A stretch of 15,334 nucleotides of DNA from the NCBI GenBank assembly GCA_021296055.1, contig JAGWBE010000021.1, forward strand, positions 1 through 15,334. Direction: 5' to 3'. The stretch's first letter is position 1, and each line of letters opens with the position of its first letter. A program made the translations under genes and the position numbers. Below are positions 6,601 to 14,363 of this stretch, piece after piece. Source of the stretch: Dehalococcoidia bacterium (GTDB taxonomy: Bacteria > Chloroflexota > Dehalococcoidia > Lucifugimonadales > Australimonadaceae). The notes below the pieces were generated by a model, which made no database searches, was not told the DNA's origin, and saw only the letters and a list, made by a program, of their open reading frames with translations.

Positions 6601-7914
6601 ATGGCGCACAACGCGGAAACCGCAATCCCCTCCCCACGCGGGCGCTCCGCTCACGCGGCCCGCCTCCTCCGACTCGCCGCCGCCCCTGCCGCGCTTGCGC
6701 TGCTGCTGTTCGTCAGCGTTGGACGCGGCGACGCCATCGGCCCTCTCGACCGCGCCACTGCGCCATACCAACGCGACTTGCTCCTGTGGGAGGCGAGCCA
6801 CTTCCTCGACAAGTGGGGGCATCGCGTCGCCTCCGTCGCGGGCGACGACAACGCCGCCACCCGCCGCGCCGCCGTCGACGAATTCTTCGGCCTGCGCGAG
6901 CCGCTCGCCCGCGCCCGCTCCGGTCTCGCCGCCGTTCTGGCCGACGCGCCTGCCGCCCCCGCCGCCCAGGACGCGCACGCCGACGTGCGAGCAATCGAGC
7001 AGCGCCGCGCCGAGCTGCAACCCATCGTGGAGGAGGCCGTCGAGGCCGCCGTCTCCGCCGCTCTCCACGAACTCGGCGTCATCGACGCGTTAGGCCCTGT
7101 GCGCTGGCCGCCCGTCGACTTCACCTTCGCCCAGGGCGGACTGGTGTTGGCGCGCTCTCCCCGCGACCGCGTCGAGCGCCTCCCCGACCGTCTCCTACGC
7201 GCCGACGTAGACCTGCTCTCCCAGGCCGCCCTCGAAGAGCGGATAGAGGCGGATGACGCGGAGGTGTCCGCCCTGGTGATCCGCGTCGGCGGGATCGCCA
7301 CGTACCCGGCCCACGTAACGCCGAACGCCGCGCTCCATCCCACTCTCGCCCTCGTCGCCCACGAGTGGATGCACCACTGGCTCATCTTCCGCCCGCTCGG
7401 ACGCACGTGGTGGGACGGCGGCGAGATGACCAGCATCAACGAGACGCTTGCCGACATCGTGGCCGAGGAGGCGGGCGACCTCGCGCTCTTCATCCTCACC
7501 GGCGAGCGCTTCGAGCGCCCTTCCTGGGAGCCGCCGACCGCGCGCCCTCCGCCCGAGCCGACCCCCGGCGTATTCGACTTCAACCGCTACATGCGCGGGA
7601 CGCGCGTGCGCCTCGACGACCTCCTGGCCGATGGCCGCGTCGCCGAGGCGGAGGCATGGTTGGAGGAACGGCGCCTCGGCCTCCGGACGCAAGGCGTGCC
7701 GCTGCGCAAGCTCAACACCGCCTACTTCGCCTTCTACGGCACGTATGCGGGAGACCCGCGCGGCGGCGGCGTGAACCCCATCGAATCCCAATTGCGCACG
7801 CTGCGCGCCGCAGCGCCCAACCTGGCGGCCTTCGTAGACCGAATCGCGCGCATCGACCGCCCCGGCCAATTGGAGGAGCTGGCGCGGGCGGCGGGTTGGC
7901 GTCCCGCGCCGTAG
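6601..7914 (+). CDS. Membrane-anchored HExxH (gluzincin-like) putative metallopeptidase, otherwise unrecognised
   Basis: A 437-residue protein I cannot assign to a named family. Residues ~25-41 (AAAPAALALLLFVSVGR) form one hydrophobic helix after an Arg-containing start. It is therefore either an uncleaved signal anchor or a signal peptide, with the rest outside the cytoplasm. The zinc motif is H254-E-W-M-H258, followed by N280-E281-T-L-A-D. In thermolysin-like gluzincins, HExxH is followed about 20 residues later by a NExxSD-type motif whose Glu is the third zinc ligand. Here the gap H258 to E281 is 23 residues, so E281 is the likely third ligand. A second possible feature is the Pro-rich stretch near residue 310 (PPTARPPPEPTPG). 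The only in-frame ATG that precedes the hydrophobic segment is at 6601, without a ribosome binding site. Its stop lies 4 bp from that of a convergent gene. Substrate and activity are unknown. Confidence 0.75.
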   Translation: MAHNAETAIPSPRGRSAHAARLLRLAAAPAALALLLFVSVGRGDAIGPLDRATAPYQRDLLLWEASHFLDKWGHRVASVAGDDNAATRRAAVDEFFGLREPLARARSGLAAVLADAPAAPAAQDAHADVRAIEQRRAELQPIVEEAVEAAVSAALHELGVIDALGPVRWPPVDFTFAQGGLVLARSPRDRVERLPDRLLRADVDLLSQAALEERIEADDAEVSALVIRVGGIATYPAHVTPNAALHPTLALVAHEWMHHWLIFRPLGRTWWDGGEMTSINETLADIVAEEAGDLALFILTGERFERPSWEPPTARPPPEPTPGVFDFNRYMRGTRVRLDDLLADGRVAEAEAWLEERRLGLRTQGVPLRKLNTAYFAFYGTYAGDPRGGGVNPIESQLRTLRAAAPNLAAFVDRIARIDRPGQLEELARAAGWRPAP

Positions 7915-7918
7915 GGCG

Positions 7919-8371
7919 CTACCGCGCCTCCGTGCGCGGCCAGAGCGTCTGGAACGGCCCCTGCCCCGATATCATCCTAACCATCGCCTGCCGCTCCCAC
8001 TTCTCCAGCTCCCGCAACGCGTCGTCGCACGCCTGATCCGCGTTCGGAAAGCCCGGCGCCTTCAGCCGCCGCATCATCAACTCCCATACCGACGAGTTGA
8101 CCAGGCTCGCCACCGAGCCTTGCCACGGGATCACCGCTAACTCCCGCGTGTACTTCATGTTCGGGCGCTGCTGGTTCACCTGCCGCAGTCGCCGCTCCGC
8201 CGAACCCAGCGGCGGCGACACCGTCAGCGTCGGCGGGTCGTCCGCCGTGTACCGCGCGTCCAGCACCAGGCACTGGTTGACGAACGGCATGATGACGCAC
8301 ACCACCTCCGACTGCTCGGCGTGCTCCAGGGCCTCGTACATGTCGTTGTCGAAGTCGGGCTGCATGGACAT
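7919..8371 (-). CDS. Conserved-looking hypothetical protein, last gene of the etfBA operon
   Basis: A 150-residue soluble protein that I do not recognise. It begins MSMQPDFDNDMYEALEHAEQ, has a central hydrophobic strand (VVCVIMPFVNQCLVLDARY, about 23-41), a basic middle (RRLRQVNQQRPNMKYTREL) and a helical C-terminus with ALRELEKWERQAMVRM. No signal peptide, membrane helix or known cofactor motif is visible. The start ATG at 8371 has a well-placed GAGGAG at 8384-8379 (7-nt spacing). It begins 15 bp after etfA's stop on the same strand, so it is almost certainly co-transcribed with etfB-etfA. That suggests, but does not prove, a job linked to the flavoprotein or its partner dehydrogenase. It ends 4 bp from the convergent metallopeptidase-like gene. 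Confidence 0.8.
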   Translation of the reverse strand: MSMQPDFDNDMYEALEHAEQSEVVCVIMPFVNQCLVLDARYTADDPPTLTVSPPLGSAERRLRQVNQQRPNMKYTRELAVIPWQGSVASLVNSSVWELMMRRLKAPGFPNADQACDDALRELEKWERQAMVRMISGQGPFQTLWPRTEAR

Positions 8372-8386
8372 GGCGGGACTCCTCGC

Positions 8387-9349
8387 TTACCTATCGCTCA
8401 GCAGTTCGTGCAACTGGTCTACGAACGCGGGCAGCACCTGCCGCCAATCCCCAACGACCCCGAACCGGGCCTCCTTGAAGATGTTGGCGCCAGCGTCCTT
8501 GTTGATTGCTACGATATCACGAGCGCCCGAACAGCCGGCCATATGCTGGCTCGCGCCCGATATGCCCACGGCCAGGTACAGGTCGGGTGCCACCGTCCGC
8601 CCCGTCAGGCCGATCTGATAGGACGGCGGAACCCACCCCGCGTCGCACGCCGCCCGAGAGGCGCCGACCGCTCCGCGCAGCAACCGCGCCAGCTCCTCCA
8701 ACTGCGCGAACGCCTCCGGCCCGCCGAGCCCCCGTCCGCCGCCCACGACCACCCGCGCGTCCTCCAGCCGCACCCCCTCTTGCGGGCGCCGCACGCGCTC
8801 CACCACGCGCAACCGCGTGTGGGCCGCCGCGTCCACCTCGATGGGGACGATGGAGCCGGCGCGCGAATCGTCGCGTTCCAACGCCTCGTACGCCCGTGCG
8901 CGCAGCGACGCGGCTGCGGGCGAACCGCTCGCCCTGAACGCCGCCATCGCGTTGCCGCCGTACACGGGCCGCGTCGCCGTCAGGCGGCCATCCGCGTCCA
9001 GCGCGACCGACGCGCAGTCTTGCAGCAGCCCTGCGCCTAGCCGGTAGGCCGCGCGCGCCATCACGCTCCCGTCCAGCAGCGCCTTTGCCCCGAGCACCAC
9101 ACGCGGCGCCGACGCCGCAGCCGTCTGCTCCGCGAAAGCCGCAGCCGCCTCCGGCCCAAGCCCGCCCTCGCAGACGAACGCGCTGTCCGCGCCGTGGGCG
9201 ATGGCGTCCTGAGCGGCGCTCTTCGCGCCGTCGCCGATGATGGCCGCCGCCACCGGCCCGCCCAACGCGCGTCCGGCGGCGATTGCCTCCAACGTGCTCG
9301 CCGCCGCCGCGCCCTCCAGCGCCTCGCCGAGCACCAGAACGCCCGCCAC
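8387..9349 (-). CDS. etfA: Electron-transfer flavoprotein alpha subunit
   Basis: A 320-residue ETF alpha chain, the FAD-carrying partner of EtfB; the dimer passes electrons from acyl-CoA-type or other flavin dehydrogenases to an acceptor. Residues 1-~180 form the N-terminal domain. The C-terminal FAD domain starts at VVVGGGRGLGG and contains VGASRAACDAGWVP, QIGLTGRTVAPDLYLAVG (245-262), SGASQH (264-269), VAINKD (280-285) and FGVVGD (296-301). All match the classical alpha signature, in contrast to the fused ETF in this window. Length is normal for the family. The start is GTG at 9349, with GGGAGG at 9362-9357 spaced 7 nt away. It begins 19 bp after etfB ends. Confidence 0.95.
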   Translation of the reverse strand: MAGVLVLGEALEGAAAASTLEAIAAGRALGGPVAAAIIGDGAKSAAQDAIAHGADSAFVCEGGLGPEAAAAFAEQTAAASAPRVVLGAKALLDGSVMARAAYRLGAGLLQDCASVALDADGRLTATRPVYGGNAMAAFRASGSPAAASLRARAYEALERDDSRAGSIVPIEVDAAAHTRLRVVERVRRPQEGVRLEDARVVVGGGRGLGGPEAFAQLEELARLLRGAVGASRAACDAGWVPPSYQIGLTGRTVAPDLYLAVGISGASQHMAGCSGARDIVAINKDAGANIFKEARFGVVGDWRQVLPAFVDQLHELLSDR

Positions 9350-9368
9350 GCCTACGCCTCCCGCGTCG

Positions 9369-10160
9369 TCATAGCAGGTTCGCCTCTCGCATCGCAGCGG
9401 CCAGCTTACGCCCCGCGTCCGCGTCGTCCTCGCCTTCGATGAATTCGGTTAGCTTGGCCGTCTCCGGCAGGCGCAGATCGGTCAGCTCGAATGCGGGCTC
9501 GCGCGGTTGAACGCCCAGGTCGTCGAGGCTCCACCGCGTCGGCTCAACCCGCTTGGCCGCCATAATGCCGCGCATATTGGGATAGCGCGCGTTGCCCAAC
9601 TCGTTCGACACCGTAACCACCGTGGGCAGCGGCGCCTCCACAACCTCGTGTCCGTCCGGCGTAACCCGCTCGACGACCACCTTGCCGTCGCGCGCCTCCA
9701 CGCGCTGGCACACCGTAGCGATGGGCCAGCCCAGTGCCTCCGCGACGCCGACGGGAACCTGCGCGTTGTCCCAATCGGACGCCTGCCGCCCCGCGATGAC
9801 CAACTCCACGCCCCCCAGGCGTCGGATCGCCGCGGCCAGCACGTCCACCGCGAACAGCGGGTTGGGGTTGGCGTCGAACGCTGGGTCTTCGATGAGCACA
9901 AGCTGATCCGCGCCCATCGCCAGCGGCTTCTTCACCACGTCCGGCGCGAAGGACGCGCCCGCCGTGATCACTGCGATGAACACGTCCGCCTGCGCCTCCT
10001 TGACGCGCAGCGCCGCCTCAACGGCCTGCTCGTCGAAGCCGTTGATCACCGGCGGAAGGTTGGGCGGAGTGACGACGCGCTTCGCGTCCGAGTCGATTTT
10101 GAAGGCCGATAAGGGCGTCTCGGGATCGATGACCTGTTTGGCGAGTACGGCGATCTTCAC
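9369..10160 (-). CDS. etfB: Electron-transfer flavoprotein beta subunit
   Basis: A 263-residue ETF beta (FixA-like) chain of normal length. It starts MKIAVLAKQVIDPETPL and includes VINGFDEQAVEAALR, AMGADQLVLI, the nucleotide-loop region GRQASDWDNAQVPVGVAEALG and the beta signature NELGNARYPNMRGIMAAKR. In this family the loop holds AMP or, in bifurcating types, a second FAD. Here the loop reads WDNAQVP rather than the more usual DTAQVGP-like sequence, so I make no claim about bifurcation. The start is GTG at 10160; no ribosome binding site is obvious, but the family N-terminus fits and a promoter lies 45 nt upstream. It is first in the order etfB-etfA-hypothetical and is transcribed divergently from sbcC. 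Confidence 0.95.
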   Translation of the reverse strand: MKIAVLAKQVIDPETPLSAFKIDSDAKRVVTPPNLPPVINGFDEQAVEAALRVKEAQADVFIAVITAGASFAPDVVKKPLAMGADQLVLIEDPAFDANPNPLFAVDVLAAAIRRLGGVELVIAGRQASDWDNAQVPVGVAEALGWPIATVCQRVEARDGKVVVERVTPDGHEVVEAPLPTVVTVSNELGNARYPNMRGIMAAKRVEPTRWSLDDLGVQPREPAFELTDLRLPETAKLTEFIEGEDDADAGRKLAAAMREANLL

Positions 10161-10205
10161 GTGAGCAGCAGTGGAAGGGCGCAGTTGCGCTGGATTTCAC
10201 AATCG

Positions 10206-10234
10206 ATGCTACACCCTGCCGCATGCCCCTGCAA
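10206..10234 (-). promoter_or_regulatory. Promoter of the etfB-etfA operon
   Basis: On the minus strand, TTGCAG (10234-10229), a 17-bp spacer, then TAGCAT (10211-10206). The leader to the GTG at 10160 is about 38 nt. The promoter is back to back with that of sbcC; the two -35 boxes are 14 bp apart. Confidence 0.65.
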
Positions 10235-10248
10235 GGCGCGCGTGGCGC

Positions 10249-10284
10249 TTGCCCGTCGGCCATGGGTTTGGGGATACTGCGCTC
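10249..10284 (+). promoter_or_regulatory. Leaderless promoter of sbcC
   Basis: TTGCCC (10249-10254), an 18-bp spacer, then GATACT (10273-10278). Exactly 6 nt separate the -10 from the GTG at 10285, so transcription should start at or next to the start codon. There is no ribosome binding site. Confidence 0.55.
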
Positions 10285-12882
10285 GTGCTGCCCCTCTCTC
10301 TCCGCGTCAAGAACTTCCTCTCCTACCGCGAGGACGCCCCCGTTCTTCACCTGGAGGGCGTGCGCGTCGCCTGTCTGTGCGGCGCAAACGGGCACGGCAA
10401 GTCCGCCCTGCTCGACGCCATCACCTGGGCGCTGTGGGGGCGCGCGCGCGGCCACCGCCTCGAACAGCTCATCCACCAAGGCGAGCGCGAGATGGCCGTG
10501 GAATTGGAGTTCGAGATAGAGGCGGGCGGCCCGCGCTACCGCGTCGCCCGGCGCTACTCCCGCACCCGGTCCGCCGCCCAAAGCTCGCTCGAACTCACCG
10601 TCGCCTCCTCCGGCGGATGGCAGCCCATCACCGCCAACGCCGTTACCGCAACCGAGGCGGAGATCGAGCGCAGGCTCAATATGGACTACGAGACCTTCGT
10701 CAACAGCGCATACCTCGTCCAGGGCCGCGCCGACCTCTTCGCCATGGCTACCCCAGGCAAGCGCAAAGACGTGCTCTCCCGCGTCCTTGGCCTCGACGTC
10801 TACGACCGCCTCTCCGACCGCGCCCGCCAGAAGTCCCGCGCCCTCCAAGGGCGCGTCGACGCCCAAGACGTCGAGCTGGAGCGCATCGACCAAGTCGCCG
10901 CCGCTCTCCCTGAGGCGCAAACGCGCCTAGCCGAAGCGTTCGCCGAGTTGGAGTCCGCACAGCGGGAGGAGGCGTCCGCCGCCGAGCGCCTCGACCTCAT
11001 GCGCCGTCAGGCGGCGCAGATGGAGGAGCGAAGCCGCGAGGCCGACGCCCTCGCCGAACGCGCTCAGCGCGAGCGCGCCCGCGCCGACGAAGCGCGGCAG
11101 GAGGCGGAGGCGCTCGGGACGCGCATCGAGGGTTGGCGCGCCGACATCGCCAACCAGGCGGAGACCAAGGCGGGATTCGACGCTTACCATGCCGCGCGCC
11201 GCCGCTTCGACGAATCGGTGGAGCGCGCCCGCCAGGCCGACGCTCTCCGCGCCGAACTGCGCCCGCTCCAAGAGCGCGTCGCCGCGGCGCGCAGCCGCTT
11301 GGAGGTGGAGGCCGCTTCCCTGCGCACCCGTTTGGAGCAGGAGTTGGAGCCCCGCGCCCTAACGCTCTCCGCCGTCGAAACGCGCCTTGCCTCCATCAAC
11401 GCGGAGGCGCAGGCGGCGGAGCGCGAGGCTGCGGCCGCGACAACCCTGGCCGTCCAAAGCCAGGACGCATCGGCGGAGGCGCGCCGCCTCCAAGATGAGC
11501 TGGCGCGCATCAAGAGCGAAGGCGATGAGACACGGGCAAAGCTCAAGATGATGGAGCAGCACGGCCACGACGACGGTGCCATCTGCCCTCTCTGCGCCAC
11601 GCGCCTCGGCGAGGATGGCCGCGCCCACGTCGAATCCGGCTACCACGAACGCATCGACGAACTGCTCGACCAGCACGCCGCACAGTCTGAGGCTCACAAG
11701 CGCGCCGAAGCGCAATCGCGCGACCTCGCCGCGCAAGCCCAGACCGCGCAACGCCATGCCGACGCTGAACGCCGCAACCTCGACGCGGAGCGGGCGCGCC
11801 TCTCCGAGCAACGGGAAGGCGCGCTCAGGGCGCAGGCGCAAGCGCAAGAGACGCGGGCGCAACTCGCCGAAACGGAGTCGGCGCTGGAGCGCGGCGACTA
11901 TGAGCGAGAGGCGCAGGCCCAAGCCGAGGCGCTGCGCGAACGCGAGCGCGCCCTCGCCGCTGACCCCCAAGAGCAAGAGTCGCTCCGCGACGCCGTGCGC
12001 GCCCTCGAGCGTTGGGACGCCGAACATCGCCGCCTCGACGAGGCTCAGCGCCGCCTAGCGGAGGATGAGGCGTCCCTTGAAGGCGCGGCGGCGCGCGCGC
12101 AGGAGCACGCCGACGAACTGGAGCGCATAGAGGCGCAGCGCCGCCGCATCGCGGAGCAGGTCGCCGAACTGCCCGCCCTCCGCGAGCGCGCCGTCCAACT
12201 AGAGGCTGAGCACGCCCAGGCGGCGCGACGGCGCGACGAACTATTGGAGCGCCGCACCCGCCTCGCCGCGGAGGTCACCCGCGCCGAACAAGCGCAGGCG
12301 GAGGCTGCCGAGCGCCGCAAGCAGCGCGAGGCCCTCCGCAAGCAGACCTCCGTCTACAACGACCTAGCCACCGCTTTCGGGCGCGGCGGTGTCCAAGCCC
12401 TCCTCATCGAGGCCGCCGTGCCCCGCCTCGAGGACGCGGCGAACGAGCTCCTCTCCCGTATGACCGACGGGCGCATGTCGCTCAAGATCGAGACGCAGCG
12501 CCAACGCAGGACGGGACGCGCGGCGGGCGCCGAGGCGGTCGAGACGCTGGAGATACTCATCGCGGACGACACGGGGACACGCGAATACGAGATGTTCTCC
12601 GGCGGCGAGCGCTTCCGCGTCGACTTCGCGCTCCGCATCGCTCTCAGCAGGCTCCTTGCGTGGCGCGCCGGAGCCCGACTTCCCACCCTCTTCATCGACG
12701 AGGGATTCGGCACCCAAGACGCTCAGGGGCGCGACCGCATCGTAGAGGCCATCGGCGCGATCGAAGACAGCTTCGAGCGCATCCTCGTCATCACGCACAT
12801 GGACGAGATCAAAGAGGCCTTCCCCGTCCGCATCGAAGTAACCCGCACGCCCGAAACAGGCTCCACCTTCGCCATCACCTAG
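10285..12882 (+). CDS. sbcC: SbcC/Rad50-family exonuclease subunit (SMC-like ATPase)
   Basis: An 865-residue Rad50/SbcC-type ATPase, which with SbcD/Mre11 clears DNA ends and hairpins. Walker A is GANGHGKS (33-40) and the Q-loop glutamine is Q146 (YLVQGR). A long Glu/Arg/Ala-rich coiled coil spans ~190-690, interrupted by the zinc hook CPLC (434-437), where two Rad50 heads join through Zn. The ABC signature is FSGGER (771-776) and Walker B is LFIDEG, with D805-E806, followed by a D-loop-like GTQD. An upstream in-frame ATG at 10171 would add 38 residues with no family match and would run through the promoter. GTG at 10285 gives the expected start LPLSLRVKNFLSYR. No sbcD lies next to it here. 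It overlaps the convergent ImmA/IrrE-like gene by 8 bp. Confidence 0.93.
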   Translation: MLPLSLRVKNFLSYREDAPVLHLEGVRVACLCGANGHGKSALLDAITWALWGRARGHRLEQLIHQGEREMAVELEFEIEAGGPRYRVARRYSRTRSAAQSSLELTVASSGGWQPITANAVTATEAEIERRLNMDYETFVNSAYLVQGRADLFAMATPGKRKDVLSRVLGLDVYDRLSDRARQKSRALQGRVDAQDVELERIDQVAAALPEAQTRLAEAFAELESAQREEASAAERLDLMRRQAAQMEERSREADALAERAQRERARADEARQEAEALGTRIEGWRADIANQAETKAGFDAYHAARRRFDESVERARQADALRAELRPLQERVAAARSRLEVEAASLRTRLEQELEPRALTLSAVETRLASINAEAQAAEREAAAATTLAVQSQDASAEARRLQDELARIKSEGDETRAKLKMMEQHGHDDGAICPLCATRLGEDGRAHVESGYHERIDELLDQHAAQSEAHKRAEAQSRDLAAQAQTAQRHADAERRNLDAERARLSEQREGALRAQAQAQETRAQLAETESALERGDYEREAQAQAEALRERERALAADPQEQESLRDAVRALERWDAEHRRLDEAQRRLAEDEASLEGAAARAQEHADELERIEAQRRRIAEQVAELPALRERAVQLEAEHAQAARRRDELLERRTRLAAEVTRAEQAQAEAAERRKQREALRKQTSVYNDLATAFGRGGVQALLIEAAVPRLEDAANELLSRMTDGRMSLKIETQRQRRTGRAAGAEAVETLEILIADDTGTREYEMFSGGERFRVDFALRIALSRLLAWRAGARLPTLFIDEGFGTQDAQGRDRIVEAIGAIEDSFERILVITHMDEIKEAFPVRIEVTRTPETGSTFAIT

Positions 12883-13315
12883 CCCTCCCGGCGGCCTCCC
12901 TCCGCCACAGCGGCAGCGCATACTCCACCTTCTGCTCCGGCAACCGCAGCCGCCGCGCCAGGGCGGCGGCGCCGCTCAGCGTCCACGCCCCCGGTGGCGC
13001 GAACAGCCCTGCCGCGAACTCCTCCGCTTGGCGCTCGGCCTTGAATCGGCTGACCCACTGCCAGCCGTCCAAGTGAAACGCCGCGCCCGTATGCAGCAGG
13101 TGGTGGCCGAGGGCGTGCGCGATGAGCCAGCGCTCCCACGCCGGCGCCAGGCCTTGCTGGAGCGCCACTACGCCTTCCAGCACTACCTCCAGGATGCGGC
13201 CCGAAAACGGCCAGCGCACGACCTCGACGCCGAGCGCCGCGGCGACGGCGGCGGGGTCGGTGGGCGGCCCGGCGACGCGCTTAGCCGCCTCGCGCCCCTG
13301 ATTGAACGCGCGCAT
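12875..13315 (-). CDS. ImmA/IrrE (DUF955)-like protein with degenerate metallopeptidase motif
   Basis: A 146-residue protein with the compact layout of ImmA/IrrE-type domains: residues ~20-55 with a GVEVVRWPF strand, then ERWLIAHALGHHLLH (61-75) and ERQAEEFAAGLFAP (94-107). Active members have HELGH plus a downstream EAxxFA whose Glu is the third zinc ligand; they cleave repressors in prophage, ICE or DNA-damage switches. Here the catalytic Glu is Ala68 (H67-A-L-G-H71), and by my alignment the third-ligand position is Gln96. Normal proteolysis is therefore doubtful. ATG at 13315 is chosen over the 60-nt-longer frame start at 13375 because AAGGAGG (13329-13323) sits 7 nt before it. It lies 63 bp behind a ketopantoate-reductase-like gene and is likely co-transcribed. 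No adjacent helix-turn-helix repressor is present. Confidence 0.8.
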   Translation of the reverse strand: MRAFNQGREAAKRVAGPPTDPAAVAAALGVEVVRWPFSGRILEVVLEGVVALQQGLAPAWERWLIAHALGHHLLHTGAAFHLDGWQWVSRFKAERQAEEFAAGLFAPPGAWTLSGAAALARRLRLPEQKVEYALPLWRREAAGRAR

Positions 13316-13378
13316 AGAAGGGCCTCCTTGGAACGCGGACGCGGGCGTCGGCATTGTCCGCCCCGCTCGGCCCAACCG

Positions 13379-14311
13379 CTACGCGCCGCTGTCAGTCCGC
13401 CCTCCGCCCGCATAGGGCCGCAGCAGGCTGTAGAACGCGTTGGCCAGCGGCGTCGGCACGCCCGCCTCCTTGCCCCTGCGCGACAGGTCGCCTACAAGCG
13501 CCTCCAACTCCATTGGCCGCCCCGCCCACCGGTCGCGAGCCATCGAGCTCGTGCCGTCCGCGGGGTAGGCGGCCAATGTCCGCATCGCCGCGTCCACCGC
13601 GTCCGGCGGCAACCCTGCGCCGCTCGCGTTCGCCACCGCCGCGTACTCCCCCGCCGCCGCGCGGAACACGCCGCGCGCAAGGTCGTCCCCGTTGATCGCC
13701 CCGGCACTGCTTGCGCCCAGCGCGGTCAAGGCGGCCAGCGGGCCGAGGAAGAGGAGCTTCGTCCAAAGCGCCTCCCGCACGTTGACCGCGTACTCTGCCC
13801 GCGCCCCCGCCTCCCGTAGCGCAGCCGCCGCTTCCTCCGCCCGCGCCGCGTCCACGTCCTCCTCCACTCCGACGAAGATCTGATTGCGCCCGCCTATAAA
13901 CGCGATCACGCCCGGCGACTTGACGGCGGCGACCACGTAGACGGGCCCTTCCAGCACGACGCAGCGCAGCGCTCGGCGCAGCTGCGCGCCCGCGCTTACG
14001 CCGTTCTGCAGCGTGAGCACCGCCGTACCCGCTCCGACGCACGGCGCGATGACCTCAGCGGCGCTCGCCGTGTCGTACGTCTTGACCGTGAACAGGACGA
14101 GGTCAGGCGGCGGGCCGGGCATAGGCCGCGCCATCGCTCTCACCGGCAGCGTGAACGACGCGCCGTCCGCGCTCTCGACGGTTATTCCGCGCTGTTGGAG
14201 CGCCGTGAGGTGGGCTCCCCTTGCGAGGAACGTTACGTCGTGCCCCGCCTTAGCGAGGAGCGCCCCGTAGTAGCCCCCGACGCCTCCCGCGCCCATAATC
14301 ACGATGCGCAT
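13379..14311 (-). CDS. Ketopantoate reductase family (PanE/ApbA-like) dehydrogenase
   Basis: A 310-residue cytoplasmic NAD(P)H-dependent reductase of the 2-dehydropantoate 2-reductase family; true PanE makes pantoate for coenzyme A. The N-terminal Rossmann motif is GAGGVGG (7-13), and ARGAHL (30-35) after strand 2 suits NADPH. Also visible are LQNG with N103, the catalytic lysine K185 in LWTKLLFLG, and SSMARDRWAGRPMELE (255-270) with the conserved Ser and Glu. The two substrate-contacting Asn residues after the lysine in E. coli PanE (N180, N184) align with Leu189 and Ala193, so the substrate may differ from ketopantoate. The ATG at 14311 has no ribosome binding site but lies 6 nt after a -10 box. 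The gene is followed by the ImmA/IrrE-like gene. Confidence 0.88.
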   Translation of the reverse strand: MRIVIMGAGGVGGYYGALLAKAGHDVTFLARGAHLTALQQRGITVESADGASFTLPVRAMARPMPGPPPDLVLFTVKTYDTASAAEVIAPCVGAGTAVLTLQNGVSAGAQLRRALRCVVLEGPVYVVAAVKSPGVIAFIGGRNQIFVGVEEDVDAARAEEAAAALREAGARAEYAVNVREALWTKLLFLGPLAALTALGASSAGAINGDDLARGVFRAAAGEYAAVANASGAGLPPDAVDAAMRTLAAYPADGTSSMARDRWAGRPMELEALVGDLSRRGKEAGVPTPLANAFYSLLRPYAGGGRTDSGA

Positions 14312-14346
14312 AGGCCAAGGGTAGGGGAGCCAATTGGCGCTGGCAA
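14312..14346 (-). promoter_or_regulatory. Leaderless promoter of the ketopantoate-reductase-like gene
   Basis: On the minus strand, TTGCCA (14346-14341), a 17-bp spacer, TACCCT (14323-14318), then 6 nt to the ATG at 14311. There is no ribosome binding site between the -10 and the start codon, which fits a leaderless transcript. Confidence 0.55.
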
Positions 14347-14363
14347 CCGGGCGCGCGCCCTGA

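Noticed and set aside
6212..7093. 293-codon plus-strand frame through the divergent gap
   Set aside because: Arg/Pro/Ser-rich, no domain, and its second half is an out-of-phase reading of the metallopeptidase-like gene.
10171..10284. Longer N-terminus for SbcC from an ATG at 10171
   Set aside because: The extra 38 residues precede the conserved start of the ATPase head and cover both divergent promoters.
10018..10920. 300-codon minus-strand frame across the etfB-sbcC promoter region
   Set aside because: Antisense to sbcC and out of phase with etfB; it crosses both promoters and has no recognisable domain.
13316..13375. Longer N-terminus for the ImmA/IrrE-like protein from a GTG/TTG-type start at 13375
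   Set aside because: A perfect AAGGAGG sits inside the extension, 7 nt before the ATG at 13315.
13028..13819. 263-codon plus-strand frame antisense to the ImmA-like and ketopantoate-reductase-like genes
   Set aside because: Arg/His/Pro-rich shadow; both opposite-strand genes have family signatures.
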